Shown here: positions 40,547 to 47,883 of the stretch, piece by piece
Numbering within the stretch: the stretch's first letter is position 1
Layout of the letters: each line of letters opens with the position of its first letter
Origin: Chloroflexota bacterium
GTDB lineage: Bacteria > Chloroflexota > Dehalococcoidia > E44-bin15
Assembly (NCBI GenBank): GCA_030604825.1
Contig: JAUVVB010000013.1
Span: forward strand, 1-49,556
Direction: 5' to 3'
DNA length: 49,556 nt
Notes under the pieces: generated by a model
What the model was told of the DNA's origin: nothing
Seen by the model: only the letters and a program-made list of their open reading frames with translations
The model's database searches: none
Made by a program: the position numbers and the translations under genes

Positions 40547-41323
40547 CTATAACTGCTCCTCCTTCCTTATCCGCTGCACGATGCGGGTCCGGCCCTCCTC
40601 TGGCCTTACCACCACCCGATCCACAAATAGCGCTGGGGTAACTATCGCTTCGGGGTCCAGCTCCCCCACCTCTACCACCTCGTCCACCTCGGCGATGGTG
40701 ACCTTTGCCGCGCCGGCCATGGTGGCATTGAAGGTCCTGGAGGTTCCCCGATAGATCAGATTCCCCAGCCTGTCGGCCTTATATGCCCTTATCAGGGCGA
40801 AGTCGGCTTTTATGGCGTATTCCAGGACATGCTTCCTGCCATCGATAACCCTCAGCTCCTTCCCCCTCTCCATTATGGTCCCGGGGCCGGTGGGGGTATA
40901 GAAGGCTGCGATGCCGGCCTTGGCCGCCCTTATCCGCTCCGCCAGCGTCCCCTGGGGAACCATCTCGATCTCCACCTCGCCAGCGCGGAGCTGCTTCTCA
41001 AAGGGGGCAACCAGCACCGGGGAGGCAGAGACGGGGAAGGCAGCGATGGCCTTCTTTACCTGTCTATTCTCCACCAGAAGGCCGGCATCCTCATGCCAAT
41101 CGGGTATTACCCGGTACTTGGCCACCATCTTTTTGAGCTCCCTTCCCAGGCCGGTGGTGTTGCCCACTATGGTGAGGTTCTTCGCCCCCTGCCTTGACAG
41201 GGCCTCGATGAGGTAGCTGGGGCATCCACCGGAGACGCCGAAGCCACCGATGAGGATGGTGGCACCATCGAAGATATCCCTAACCGCACCATCAAAGCCG
41301 TCCACCACCTTGTTTGCCGGCAT
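40547..41323 (-). CDS. 3-oxoacid CoA-transferase subunit A (family I)
   Basis: A 258-residue family I CoA-transferase A subunit (AtoD/ScoA type). The start is KVVDGFDGAVRDIFDGATIL, then the glycine-rich GGFGVSGGCPSYLIEAL, NTTGLGRELKKMVAKYRV, GEVEIEMVPQGTLAERIRAA, AFYTPTGPGT and FALIRAYKADRLGNLIYRGT, over the usual length plus a short tail. The enzyme transfers CoA between succinate or acetate and a 3-oxoacid, but the catalytic Glu is on subunit B. No subunit B gene is seen; the next gene is a broken relic of another CoA-transferase family. The partner must be elsewhere or the gene is an orphan. GAAGGAGGTG precedes the ATG. Confidence 0.9.
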   Translation of the reverse strand: MPANKVVDGFDGAVRDIFDGATILIGGFGVSGGCPSYLIEALSRQGAKNLTIVGNTTGLGRELKKMVAKYRVIPDWHEDAGLLVENRQVKKAIAAFPVSASPVLVAPFEKQLRAGEVEIEMVPQGTLAERIRAAKAGIAAFYTPTGPGTIMERGKELRVIDGRKHVLEYAIKADFALIRAYKADRLGNLIYRGTSRTFNATMAGAAKVTIAEVDEVVEVGELDPEAIVTPALFVDRVVVRPEEGRTRIVQRIRKEEQL

Positions 41324-41340
41324 TTTGCACCTCCTTCACG

Positions 41341-41369
41341 AGTGTATCCAGGGCCGCTGGCTTTGTCAA
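41341..41369 (-). promoter_or_regulatory. Candidate divergent promoter towards the CoA-transferase A gene
   Basis: On the minus strand TTGACA (41364-41369) is followed after 17 bases by TACACT (41341-41346). The implied start falls almost on the ribosome site of the gene (ATG 41323), so the transcript would have a very short leader. The -35 is perfect; the -10 is weak. Confidence 0.42.
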
Positions 41370-41381
41370 CACGTGGCTGCG

Positions 41382-41411
41382 TTGACATGCCTGGCCCTGC
41401 ATCTGTATAAT
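41382..41411 (+). promoter_or_regulatory. Sigma70-type promoter of the 41454 SDR
   Basis: TTGACA (41382-41387), 18 bases, TATAAT (41406-41411): both hexamers are perfect. The start near 41418 leaves a leader of about 36 bases with AGGAAGGAGG before the ATG. Its -35 is the mirror of the minus-strand one: TGTCAAC (41364-41370) and GTTGACA (41381-41387) with a 10-base gap. Confidence 0.78.
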
Positions 41412-41453
41412 GCGTAGTCAATCCCTGCAAATCTCGAGGAAGGAGGCTTCAAC

Positions 41454-42386
41454 ATGGGAGAGAGACTGAAGGGGAAGGTCGCTGTGGTCACCGGTGCTGG
41501 CAGAGGTATTGGCAGAGGCCATGCCCTGCTCCTTGCTGCCGAGGGGGCCAAGGTGGTGGTCAACGACCTCGGCGGCGCCGCCGATGGCACTGGGGCCGAT
41601 AAGGCGCCTGCCGATGAGGTGGTGGAGGAGATCAGGAAGATGGGTGGCGAGGCGGTGGCCAACTACGACAGCGTGGCCACCATGGAGGGTGGGGAGCGGA
41701 TCATCAAGGCCGCGATAGATAATTTTGGCAGGCTGGACATCCTGGTGAACAATGCCGGCGTGCTCCGCGACCGCATGGTGTTCAACATGACCGAGGAGGA
41801 ATGGGACACGGTGATCAGCGTCCACCTCAAGGGTCATTTCACCTGCACCAAGTTTGCCTGCGTCCTCTTCAGGCAGCAGCGGAGCGGCAGGATCATAAAC
41901 ACCTCCTCTAGTTCAGGGCTGGGAAACATGGGACAGGCCAACTACAGCGCTGCCAAGGAGGGGATTGTCGGATTAACCAGGACGGTAGCGCGAGACATGG
42001 GGAGATATGGTGTCACCTGCAATGCCATTCGCCCCCGGGCTGCAACTAGGCTCACCATGACCCCCGAGCTGAAGGCTGCCTGGGAGAAGAGGGCAGCAAC
42101 GGGCGTTGGCGGTCCCACTCGAGCGCCAAGGGCGGAGATCGAATTACTTCCTCCGGAGGCCTGCTCCCCGCTGGTGGTGTTTCTATGCACCGACGAAGCA
42201 GCCGACATAAATGGCTGCACCTTTAGCGTTGGGGGTGGAGAGATACACCTCTACTCCGAGCCGCAATATTGGAGGTCAATTTACAAGGAAGGGATATGGG
42301 ATGTGGATGAGCTTTGCCAGCTGATGCCGAGGACGTTGGCGGTAGGCCTGGTGAACCCATCCCCACCACAACCACCCAAGGAATAG
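41454..42386 (+). CDS. SDR of the multifunctional-enzyme type 2 (3-hydroxyacyl-CoA dehydrogenase-like) group
   Basis: A 310-residue SDR with the long beta-2 insertion typical of peroxisomal MFE-2/HSD17B4-like dehydrogenases: VTGAGRGIGRGHALLLAAEG, then VVNDLGGAADGTGADKAPAD, GGEAVANYDSVATMEGGERI, NNAGVLRDRMVFNMTEEEWD, Ser in NTSSSSGLGNMG and YSAAKEG. It probably oxidises a 3-hydroxyacyl-CoA. The C-terminal ~60 residues (from GEIHLYSEPQYWR) go beyond the catalytic core. It is monocistronic, with a perfect promoter in front and a hairpin terminator behind. Confidence 0.92.
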   Translation: MGERLKGKVAVVTGAGRGIGRGHALLLAAEGAKVVVNDLGGAADGTGADKAPADEVVEEIRKMGGEAVANYDSVATMEGGERIIKAAIDNFGRLDILVNNAGVLRDRMVFNMTEEEWDTVISVHLKGHFTCTKFACVLFRQQRSGRIINTSSSSGLGNMGQANYSAAKEGIVGLTRTVARDMGRYGVTCNAIRPRAATRLTMTPELKAAWEKRAATGVGGPTRAPRAEIELLPPEACSPLVVFLCTDEAADINGCTFSVGGGEIHLYSEPQYWRSIYKEGIWDVDELCQLMPRTLAVGLVNPSPPQPPKE

Positions 42387-42428
42387 GGGTCTTTGAGGAA
42401 CAAAAGGGGCAGGTAGTTAACATAAAGA

Positions 42429-42480
42429 GAAACTCCCCAGGGCATTTCTGCTACTCACCAGCTAGGGGAGTTTCCTTTTT
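42429..42480. terminator. Intrinsic terminator between convergent genes
   Basis: GAAACTCCCC (42429-42438) pairs perfectly with GGGGAGTTTC (42465-42474), followed by CTTTTT on the plus strand. It ends the SDR transcript. The 3' arm overlaps the last codons of the ferredoxin gene on the minus strand, where the reverse reading also ends in an A/T run, so it may work in both directions. Confidence 0.8.
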
Positions 42481-42714
42481 CTGGATCAGGGCCTGGTAGG
42501 GGCAATACCTGGCGCATATGCCGCAGTTATCACATCTCTCAGTGAAGGATATCTCATATTCTCTATCGCTGCCTACCAGCCTGCGGATTCTTACGGCTGC
42601 CTTGGAGGGGTTAAACGCCCTTTCCAACATGAGGGAGCAGCGCAGCTCGCAGATCAGGCATCCAGTGCAATTCGACTCATCAACCGTGATGGGTGGTTCC
42701 TTCTTGGTCGCCAA
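42451..42714 (-). CDS. 2[4Fe-4S] ferredoxin (AOR partner)
   Basis: An 87-residue iron-sulfur protein with two four-cysteine motifs: CTGCLICELRC near residue 16 and CDNCGICARYCP near 61. The spacing of about 35 residues between the motifs, with an ERAFNPSKAAVRIRRL insert, is typical of electron-transfer subunits partnered with aldehyde or benzoyl-CoA oxidoreductases rather than clostridial ferredoxin. The start is TTG at 42712-42714, with GAGGAAG upstream, and overlaps the AOR gene by 35 bases. It should carry electrons to or from the AOR. Confidence 0.9.
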   Translation of the reverse strand: MATKKEPPITVDESNCTGCLICELRCSLMLERAFNPSKAAVRIRRLVGSDREYEISFTERCDNCGICARYCPYQALIQKKETPLAGE

Positions 42715-44632
42715 GGTGCTTCCTCTTTATCTCCAGCCCCAGCTCCTTCAGCTTCCCCGCGGTGGGGGTGCCGCTCTCCCGATCCCAGCCCCTCTCATCG
42801 TAGTAATCGTCCAGGAACCGCTCCACATCCTGCTGGGTTAGGGTGGTGGTCTGGTAGTAGTCGGTGAGGGGGTATTCCCTCTGCTTCCCCTTTAAAGGGG
42901 TAAACCATATCTGGGGAGGGCGATCGTCCTTGCGCCCGAAGCCCGCCCCAACATTGATCAGCTTCGCCGCATTCCACGCCCGCTCGGCGGCCTTCATCAG
43001 CTCGGCCGGGGTTAGCTCCAGCCCGGTGAGCGCCGAGTAGAGCTCGGCGATGGTTGTTACATGATAGAAGCGGTTGACGAAGGCTCGGTTGCACAGGCTG
43101 AGGCAACCGAAGAGGGCGAACCAGTCCTCGCTCCACCGGCTCAGTCGCCCCGGGTTGAAGGAGGTGGGCCCCACTATCCTCCCCACCGCATCATCGGGAA
43201 CCCCCATTCGCTCGCAGTGTCTGGCGAAGACATCAAGGGACCTTCCCGCGGTATAAGAAGGGGAGCCCGCAGCTCCAACATGGGAGCCCCGAGGAGTGGT
43301 CAGGGGCTCGAACTCCATCGTCCCCAGCCCCCTCGCCCGGGGGTCAAACAGAAGGCTTCTGCCCTTGATATGGTGGGCATACTCCGTTATCCCCTTACCC
43401 ATCCTGTCGCAGGCCGCCACGATGCCATCGGCCAGCACATCGCCGAATCCCTGACGATGGGCCGTCAGCTGAAGCAACTGCATGGAGGTATCGAAGTCCT
43501 CTTTCACCTCGATGCCCCCGGTGTCCTCCTTGGTGATGATCCCCTGCTCGTAGAGATAGCTCATCAGGGATATCAGATAGCTAAAATCGAACAGGCAGAC
43601 CCCATATCTGTTGAGGGCATCGGTGAACCTCAGGGAGCGGTAAAATTGCTCCTCCATGCTCCCCGGGCCAAACTGAAGAACCCTGAAATGGGGCATATAG
43701 GTCACCAGGCCAGCATACGGGCCCTCAACAAGCCTATTCACCTCCTTATCGGCCAGGGGACAGCTAGGGCAGGCGAGCAATCGGAAGGTCTTCCGGTGCA
43801 TCTCCAGGGCTTTCTCCATCTCGGCCAGGCCAGCGGCCACTTCGGTCAAGTTCCTTGTCGGACGAACCTCGGCGCCCCACCATTCCATGGCGGCAGCCAT
43901 CATGCCATGTTCCATCATGGGCTGGCGCCCGGGCCAGCTCATGATGCGGTGGAGCAGCCCATCGACCAGCCGCTGCAGCCTGAGGCGGTGGGCAACCCCA
44001 ATCCCCCCGGTGCCCTGGCAGGCCACTATGGCCTTGAGCTTCTTGGAGCCCATGACGGCAGGAAGGCCTCCAGTGCCAAGGGTGCCAGCCTTGTCCACGC
44101 TGGTTATCGATATCTTGACCAGGTTCTCCCCGGCCTGACCGATGGGGATCACGCTGCACGGCTCATGCCTGGTTCTCAACTCATCCACCGTCTCAAACCC
44201 ATCCCTGCCCCACAGGTCGCTGGCATCGCATAGCTCCACATCGTCATCGAGGATCTTCAAATACACCGGCCTATCCGCCTTGCCCCCGATGACCACATGG
44301 TCATATCCCGAGGTCTTGAGCATGAGGGCGAAGGCACCCCCGCCGTGGGCTGAGGCGAAGGCGCCATTGAGCGGGAACCTGGTGGTGACGATCACCTTCC
44401 CCGCCCCGGGAACGATGGTGCCGGCAAAGGGGCCAGCGCCGATGATGATGGCATTCCCCGGGGAAAGGGGGTCTATGTCGGGGGAAAGGAGGTCTAAGGC
44501 GAGCTTGCTATTGATCCCGTAGCCGCCGATGAAGCCTTTCACCAGCTGGGGGTCGAGGGGTTCCTTCCTCGTCTCGCCGCTGGTTAGGTCCACAAACAGG
44601 ATGTTGCCGGCATATCCGCCGATTCCCATTTC
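42680..44632 (-). CDS. Aldehyde ferredoxin oxidoreductase family protein (tungsten/molybdopterin)
   Basis: A 650-residue AOR-family enzyme. The N-terminal domain opens GGYAGNILFVDLTSGETRKE, then PLNGAFASAHGGGAFALMLK and the pterin-binding GTGGLPAVMGSKKLKAIVA near residue 186. The C-terminal region has WNAAKLINVGAGFGRKDDRP. Family members hold a [4Fe-4S] cluster with CxxCxxxC plus a distant Cys. Here the cluster site reads C287-PS-C290-PLA-D294, so the third ligand is Asp, and the distant segment is FGCLSLC (C509, C513). The ATG at 44632 has AAAGGA upstream. It is encoded with a ferredoxin, an acyl dehydratase and a zinc-ribbon protein. Substrate unknown. Confidence 0.92.
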   Translation of the reverse strand, partial: EMGIGGYAGNILFVDLTSGETRKEPLDPQLVKGFIGGYGINSKLALDLLSPDIDPLSPGNAIIIGAGPFAGTIVPGAGKVIVTTRFPLNGAFASAHGGGAFALMLKTSGYDHVVIGGKADRPVYLKILDDDVELCDASDLWGRDGFETVDELRTRHEPCSVIPIGQAGENLVKISITSVDKAGTLGTGGLPAVMGSKKLKAIVACQGTGGIGVAHRLRLQRLVDGLLHRIMSWPGRQPMMEHGMMAAAMEWWGAEVRPTRNLTEVAAGLAEMEKALEMHRKTFRLLACPSCPLADKEVNRLVEGPYAGLVTYMPHFRVLQFGPGSMEEQFYRSLRFTDALNRYGVCLFDFSYLISLMSYLYEQGIITKEDTGGIEVKEDFDTSMQLLQLTAHRQGFGDVLADGIVAACDRMGKGITEYAHHIKGRSLLFDPRARGLGTMEFEPLTTPRGSHVGAAGSPSYTAGRSLDVFARHCERMGVPDDAVGRIVGPTSFNPGRLSRWSEDWFALFGCLSLCNRAFVNRFYHVTTIAELYSALTGLELTPAELMKAAERAWNAAKLINVGAGFGRKDDRPPQIWFTPLKGKQREYPLTDYYQTTTLTQQDVERFLDDYYDERGWDRESGTPTAGKLKELGLEIKRKHLGDQEGTTHHG

Positions 44633-44640
44633 GATTTCCT

Positions 44641-45816
44641 TTAGCGCACCCTCCGATCCAGCGGCCACACCCCCTTCTCCCTAGAGGGGAGTGCTACTGT
44701 AGAGCGACCAGGCATGGTATTTTCTCCCCTTTGATTCACGCCGCTGGTTTCGATATCCACGCAGTACTCGTCTTCCTCGTCGACATATTTCCCGATCACC
44801 TTACCCCTGAGCCACACCACATCCGAGTGATAGACGAAGCGGCGGTACTCGGCATAGTTTCTCTTCAGCCAGCCATCGTCCCCCATCCAGTTGGTGATCA
44901 GGCCAATCAGCCAGCCCTGCCGCTGCGCCCCTACATCATAAGCCGCGGGCAGACCGGCGGCATTGGCCGCCAGCTTGTTGTAATGCACCCCGTAGACCGG
45001 CTCTAGGGCGTAGTTAGTGGGGTCGCGGAAAGCCCAGGCGGGATGTTGGCGGTATAAACGGAGCTGTACCCCGTGAGCCGCAATCTGCACCGGTGCCGCC
45101 CCCACACAGTAGGCGATGATGTCCGTCAAGCCATAGGGGCCCTTTACCACAGGGGGTAGCTCATCGCCGACGTTGACATCCTCCCAGTAGCGGACATTGG
45201 AGCCCCGCACCTCCTCAGCCAGCACCTCCTCCTCCACCTTTGCCAGTTCCTCTTCGGTCCAGGGATGGGGCAATTGGATTTGGCTGTATTTCCCGGTCTT
45301 CCTGGCGGCTCGTCTCTCCGCCCTTACCAGCCAAAGGTCTGTCCGCGCCACAAGCTCGCCCCTCTGATTGTAGAAGTTCGCCCTCTGGTATTCGTAAACC
45401 GTCTTCCCGGCGAACTGGCTACCTTTCACATCGAAGCCGGTAAATATGCACTCCGGGGTAATTACATCCCCCATATATACCGGCTTATAGAACTCCCAGT
45501 CGTTCCCCGAGTGGAAGGCGTGCACCCCAGGCAAACCCTGGAGCACCCAGGTGGGGAATATGCTATAGTACCAGTTGGGGGGCGCTATGAGGGACCCATA
45601 TCGAGTCTTCTTGGCATACTCCTCATCTCGGAATAGCGGATTGATGTCTCCAATCCCATTCACATAGTTCCTTATCGCCTCATAAGAAGCCAACCGATTG
45701 AATATGTTTCCGATGCGGAATTTCAGCCCGATCCTCCCCTTCCACTCTTCCAGCGCCTCATTGCTGATAACCCCCTCCGCCATCTGCACTTCTTCCCTGG
45801 CAATGTCCTCTGCCAT
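44641..45816 (-). CDS. Double hot-dog acyl dehydratase (MaoC/FAS1-like)
   Basis: A protein of about 391 residues with two hot-dog halves. The N-terminal one has SYEAIRNYVNGIGDINPLFR, YGSLIAPPNWYYSIFPTWVL, WEFYKPVYMGDVITPECIF and YEYQRANFYNQRGELVARTD. The C-terminal one has VRYWEDVNVGDELPPVVKG and YRQHPAWAFRDPTNYALEPV. The arrangement matches MaoC_dehydrat_N plus MaoC fusions that hydrate enoyl-CoA. It is the longer relative of the 26042 single-domain protein. The ATG at 45816 has AAGGGGGA upstream; a later ATG (M14 of the longest frame) is possible. It lies 8 bases before the AOR start, so the two are co-expressed. Confidence 0.88.
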   Translation of the reverse strand: MAEDIAREEVQMAEGVISNEALEEWKGRIGLKFRIGNIFNRLASYEAIRNYVNGIGDINPLFRDEEYAKKTRYGSLIAPPNWYYSIFPTWVLQGLPGVHAFHSGNDWEFYKPVYMGDVITPECIFTGFDVKGSQFAGKTVYEYQRANFYNQRGELVARTDLWLVRAERRAARKTGKYSQIQLPHPWTEEELAKVEEEVLAEEVRGSNVRYWEDVNVGDELPPVVKGPYGLTDIIAYCVGAAPVQIAAHGVQLRLYRQHPAWAFRDPTNYALEPVYGVHYNKLAANAAGLPAAYDVGAQRQGWLIGLITNWMGDDGWLKRNYAEYRRFVYHSDVVWLRGKVIGKYVDEEDEYCVDIETSGVNQRGENTMPGRSTVALPSREKGVWPLDRRVR

Positions 45817-45822
45817 GCTCAA

Positions 45823-45993
45823 CTAGTCCCCCTTCTTAATTATGTCATCGGGTATGCCACCAAGGCGTGTCATCACCAATTGGTTGCAATTGGGGCATCT
45901 GCCCTCCTTCACCTCCCCATACTGGGTCTTAAAGTAGCCTGCTTCGAGAACCACCTTCGCATCGCACCAGGGGCACTTTACTTCTGCTGCCAT
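45823..45993 (-). CDS. Small zinc-ribbon protein
   Basis: A 56-residue protein starting MAAEVKCPWCDAKVVLEAGY and continuing EVKEGRCPNCNQLVMTRLGG. The two CPxC pairs about 22 residues apart form a zinc ribbon. GGGGGAGAG precedes the ATG. It is the first gene of the minus-strand unit with acyl dehydratase, AOR and ferredoxin. Small ribbons of this type sit in many acyl-CoA operons, where a role in protein-protein contact or regulation is supposed but unknown. Confidence 0.8.
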   Translation of the reverse strand: MAAEVKCPWCDAKVVLEAGYFKTQYGEVKEGRCPNCNQLVMTRLGGIPDDIIKKGD

Positions 45994-46106
45994 TTCTCTC
46001 CCCCAAAGATTTCCAGCCTAGCTTAATCTAACATATCCAGGGGATGCACCGCAAGAAGCAATACGCGAACAATTGGCATGGGGTTGCCGTTGGGGGTAAC
46101 GGGGGC

Positions 46107-46649
46107 TTACATCATTATTAGATAGGCTTTGCCGTCAGAGGGCTTTTCGAAGATGTCGTCGCTCTGCGGCTCGATGAGCCATACCCTCCCCTCGACATCC
46201 ACGAACACGTTCATGGCATGGGGGGGATCGGAGAACCAGATAATGCCCAGGCTGAGCCCCGCCCACTCGGGGAGGGAGTTTATCTGGCCCCACAGTCGAA
46301 AGGAGTAGTTATCGCAGTCGTAAAGCTCGGGTACGTAAATGAATCCGTCAGTGGCATCCCAATTTAGAAGCCTCTCCACCTCATCTTGGGGGACCATCAG
46401 ATATCTGCTGTCGCTAAAGTAGATCCTATCGCCTACCTCGGGAAACTCCTTCAGAAGACGCTGTGCCACATATTCGGTGTCACGCCACTCCCCCCTCGTC
46501 GGTGGCGAGAGAACCCTCTCATTGTTCACGGTGGCGATCAAAACCTCGTGGGTGACATCGCATTTGAACCTTGCGGGGAACAAAAAATAAACCATCCCCG
46601 AGAGGATAAGCAGTTGGATGAGGATAATAAGAGCCATCTTCTTTATCAT
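46107..46649 (-). CDS. Membrane-anchored protein with MOA-related papain-like domain
   Basis: A 180-residue protein. Residues 2-25 form one hydrophobic segment (KKMALIILIQLLILSGMVYF), an uncleaved anchor or signal; the rest is outside the membrane. The soluble part has PELYDCDNYSFRLWGQINSL, then GLSLGIIWFSDPPHAMNVFV and VWLIEPQSDDIFEKP, a pattern of Cys, His and acidic residues seen in bacterial relatives of the protease domain of the fungal lectin MOA. A cysteine peptidase or transglutaminase-like activity is possible, with C and H from DCDNYS and PPHAMN. I assign the family only from this motif pattern. The ATG at 46649 has AAAGG upstream. Confidence 0.7.
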   Translation of the reverse strand: MIKKMALIILIQLLILSGMVYFLFPARFKCDVTHEVLIATVNNERVLSPPTRGEWRDTEYVAQRLLKEFPEVGDRIYFSDSRYLMVPQDEVERLLNWDATDGFIYVPELYDCDNYSFRLWGQINSLPEWAGLSLGIIWFSDPPHAMNVFVDVEGRVWLIEPQSDDIFEKPSDGKAYLIMM

Positions 46650-46715
46650 AGCAGCCAACCTTTACCAGGGACCCATTTGGGCCTTGCCCTGTGCACCACT
46701 TGGCCCAATGCCACG

Positions 46716-46844
46716 CTATATGATTACGTTATCTTTGTCAATGAACCTTTTGTACCGTGGCCCCCCTTTCCCCCACCAGAACAGCGGTACCATTGGCAGC
46801 GACCCCAGGCCGGGCAATGCCGTCACCCACCGGCTGAAGTCATC
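46716..46844 (-). other. Unassigned short frame, possible gene remnant
   Basis: Directly after the hydrolase stop and a second stop, the minus strand stays open for 42 codons: DDFSRWVTALPGLGSLPMV, then PLFWWGKGGPRYKRFIDKDN and VII. It has a tryptophan-rich, protein-like composition but no family signature, and an ATG only in its middle. It may be the tail of a lost gene or a small protein started at that ATG. Confidence 0.3.
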
Positions 46845-46853
46845 TTACGGAGG

Positions 46854-47669
46854 CTAGCCACCGAGGTCCAGCCCGGCCAAGAAGCTCACCAGGGCCTGGT
46901 TAAAAACGTCTGGCGCCTCCTCGTGGGGCGAGTGTCCCACGCCGGCAACGGTGACCAGCTGGGCATTGGCTATTGACTCTTTCATAACCTGAGAGGCGTT
47001 GTGGAAGGGGGTATCCTCCTCCCCCACAAATATCAGGGTGGGCACCTTGATTTCGGAGAGGCGGTAGGTAACCGGCTTCCACTGGGAAATGGCCCTCCCC
47101 ACATAGATATAGCCATCGACAGTGGTGTTTAGCATCCTCTGCCGGGATATTTGGCGAAGCTGAGGGTGTCTTTCAAAACGCTCCCTGATCATCGGGTTGT
47201 GGGTGGCGTTATATTCGAAGGCAGCCTCCATTCCCTCGTTTCGAGCCAGCTCGTCCAGTTTGGCCCTCAGCTCAGCGTACCCCGGGACCCGTTCGAACTC
47301 TCCACTGGAGGTATCAACCAGGACCAGCGCCGTCACCATATCGGGGTGATCCAGGGCCAACTCGAGGGCGATAAATCCTCCCATAGAGTGGCCCACCAGG
47401 CAGCATTTCCCTATCCCCAGCTGCTCCAGCAAACATCTCACATCCTGGGCCAGAATCTCGATGGAGTAGCTATCGGCCGATGAGGGTGCTTCGGATTTGC
47501 CATGGCCTCGGTGATCGATAGCCACCACTTTATATCTCTCCGATAGCACCGGGATTTGAAACGCCCAGTCCTGGTGGCTGCCAGTATAGCCATGGAGCAA
47601 CACGATTGCCGGCCCTTCGCCCGAAACCTGGTAGTGGATTTTCACCCCGCCTATGACTGCGATCGGCAT
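46854..47669 (-). CDS. Alpha/beta hydrolase
   Basis: A 271-residue alpha/beta hydrolase of the haloperoxidase/esterase-like group. The oxyanion strand is IVLLHGYTGSHQDWAFQIPV, the nucleophile elbow GHSMGG, the acid follows in TLIFVGEEDTPFHNA and the His is in VAGVGHSPHEEAPD. All three catalytic residues are present. It could hydrolyse an ester, a lactone or a ring-cleavage product. The ATG at 47669 has GGGGAGGCGAC upstream; a longer frame to 47768 would absorb the remnant of another hydrolase. It has no operon partner except the stub upstream. Confidence 0.92.
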   Translation of the reverse strand: MPIAVIGGVKIHYQVSGEGPAIVLLHGYTGSHQDWAFQIPVLSERYKVVAIDHRGHGKSEAPSSADSYSIEILAQDVRCLLEQLGIGKCCLVGHSMGGFIALELALDHPDMVTALVLVDTSSGEFERVPGYAELRAKLDELARNEGMEAAFEYNATHNPMIRERFERHPQLRQISRQRMLNTTVDGYIYVGRAISQWKPVTYRLSEIKVPTLIFVGEEDTPFHNASQVMKESIANAQLVTVAGVGHSPHEEAPDVFNQALVSFLAGLDLGG

Positions 47670-47761
47670 TGTCGCCTCCCCTGCGCTCGATTCACCTCTT
47701 CGATAAAGCTGGTGAGAAGCCCTACAAACCGTTGCCGGCTCTCCATGTGCAGATAATGACC
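47651..47761 (-). pseudogene. Alpha/beta hydrolase C-terminal stub
   Basis: In a different frame, just ahead of and slightly overlapping the intact hydrolase, the minus strand reads GHYLHMESRQRFVGLLTSF, then IEEVNRAQGRR and TAG at 47651-47653. GHYLHMExxxRFxxLLxSFI is the catalytic-His C-terminus typical of alpha/beta hydrolases. No start or upstream part is left. It suggests that a second hydrolase once preceded the intact one and was deleted. Confidence 0.72.
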
Positions 47762-47883
47762 GTTTCATTTTACCACAAGAGGTAGCCGTTTCGGTCAGCC
47801 CAAGCCTCTAGAACAGTCCGACCTAGTGTTGTAGAATGCCCAAGGGATAAGACGGGTTTTGGGCGGGTAGGCGGAGAAGAAGG

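Noticed and set aside
43061-44233. Long plus-strand open frame opposite the AOR gene
   Set aside because: It is antisense to a clear AOR family protein, has no family motif and exists because of the high GC third positions of the true gene.
46715-46741. Promoter TTGACA-N15-TATAGC ahead of the MOA-related gene
   Set aside because: The 15-base spacing is short and the -10 poor; not strong enough to list.
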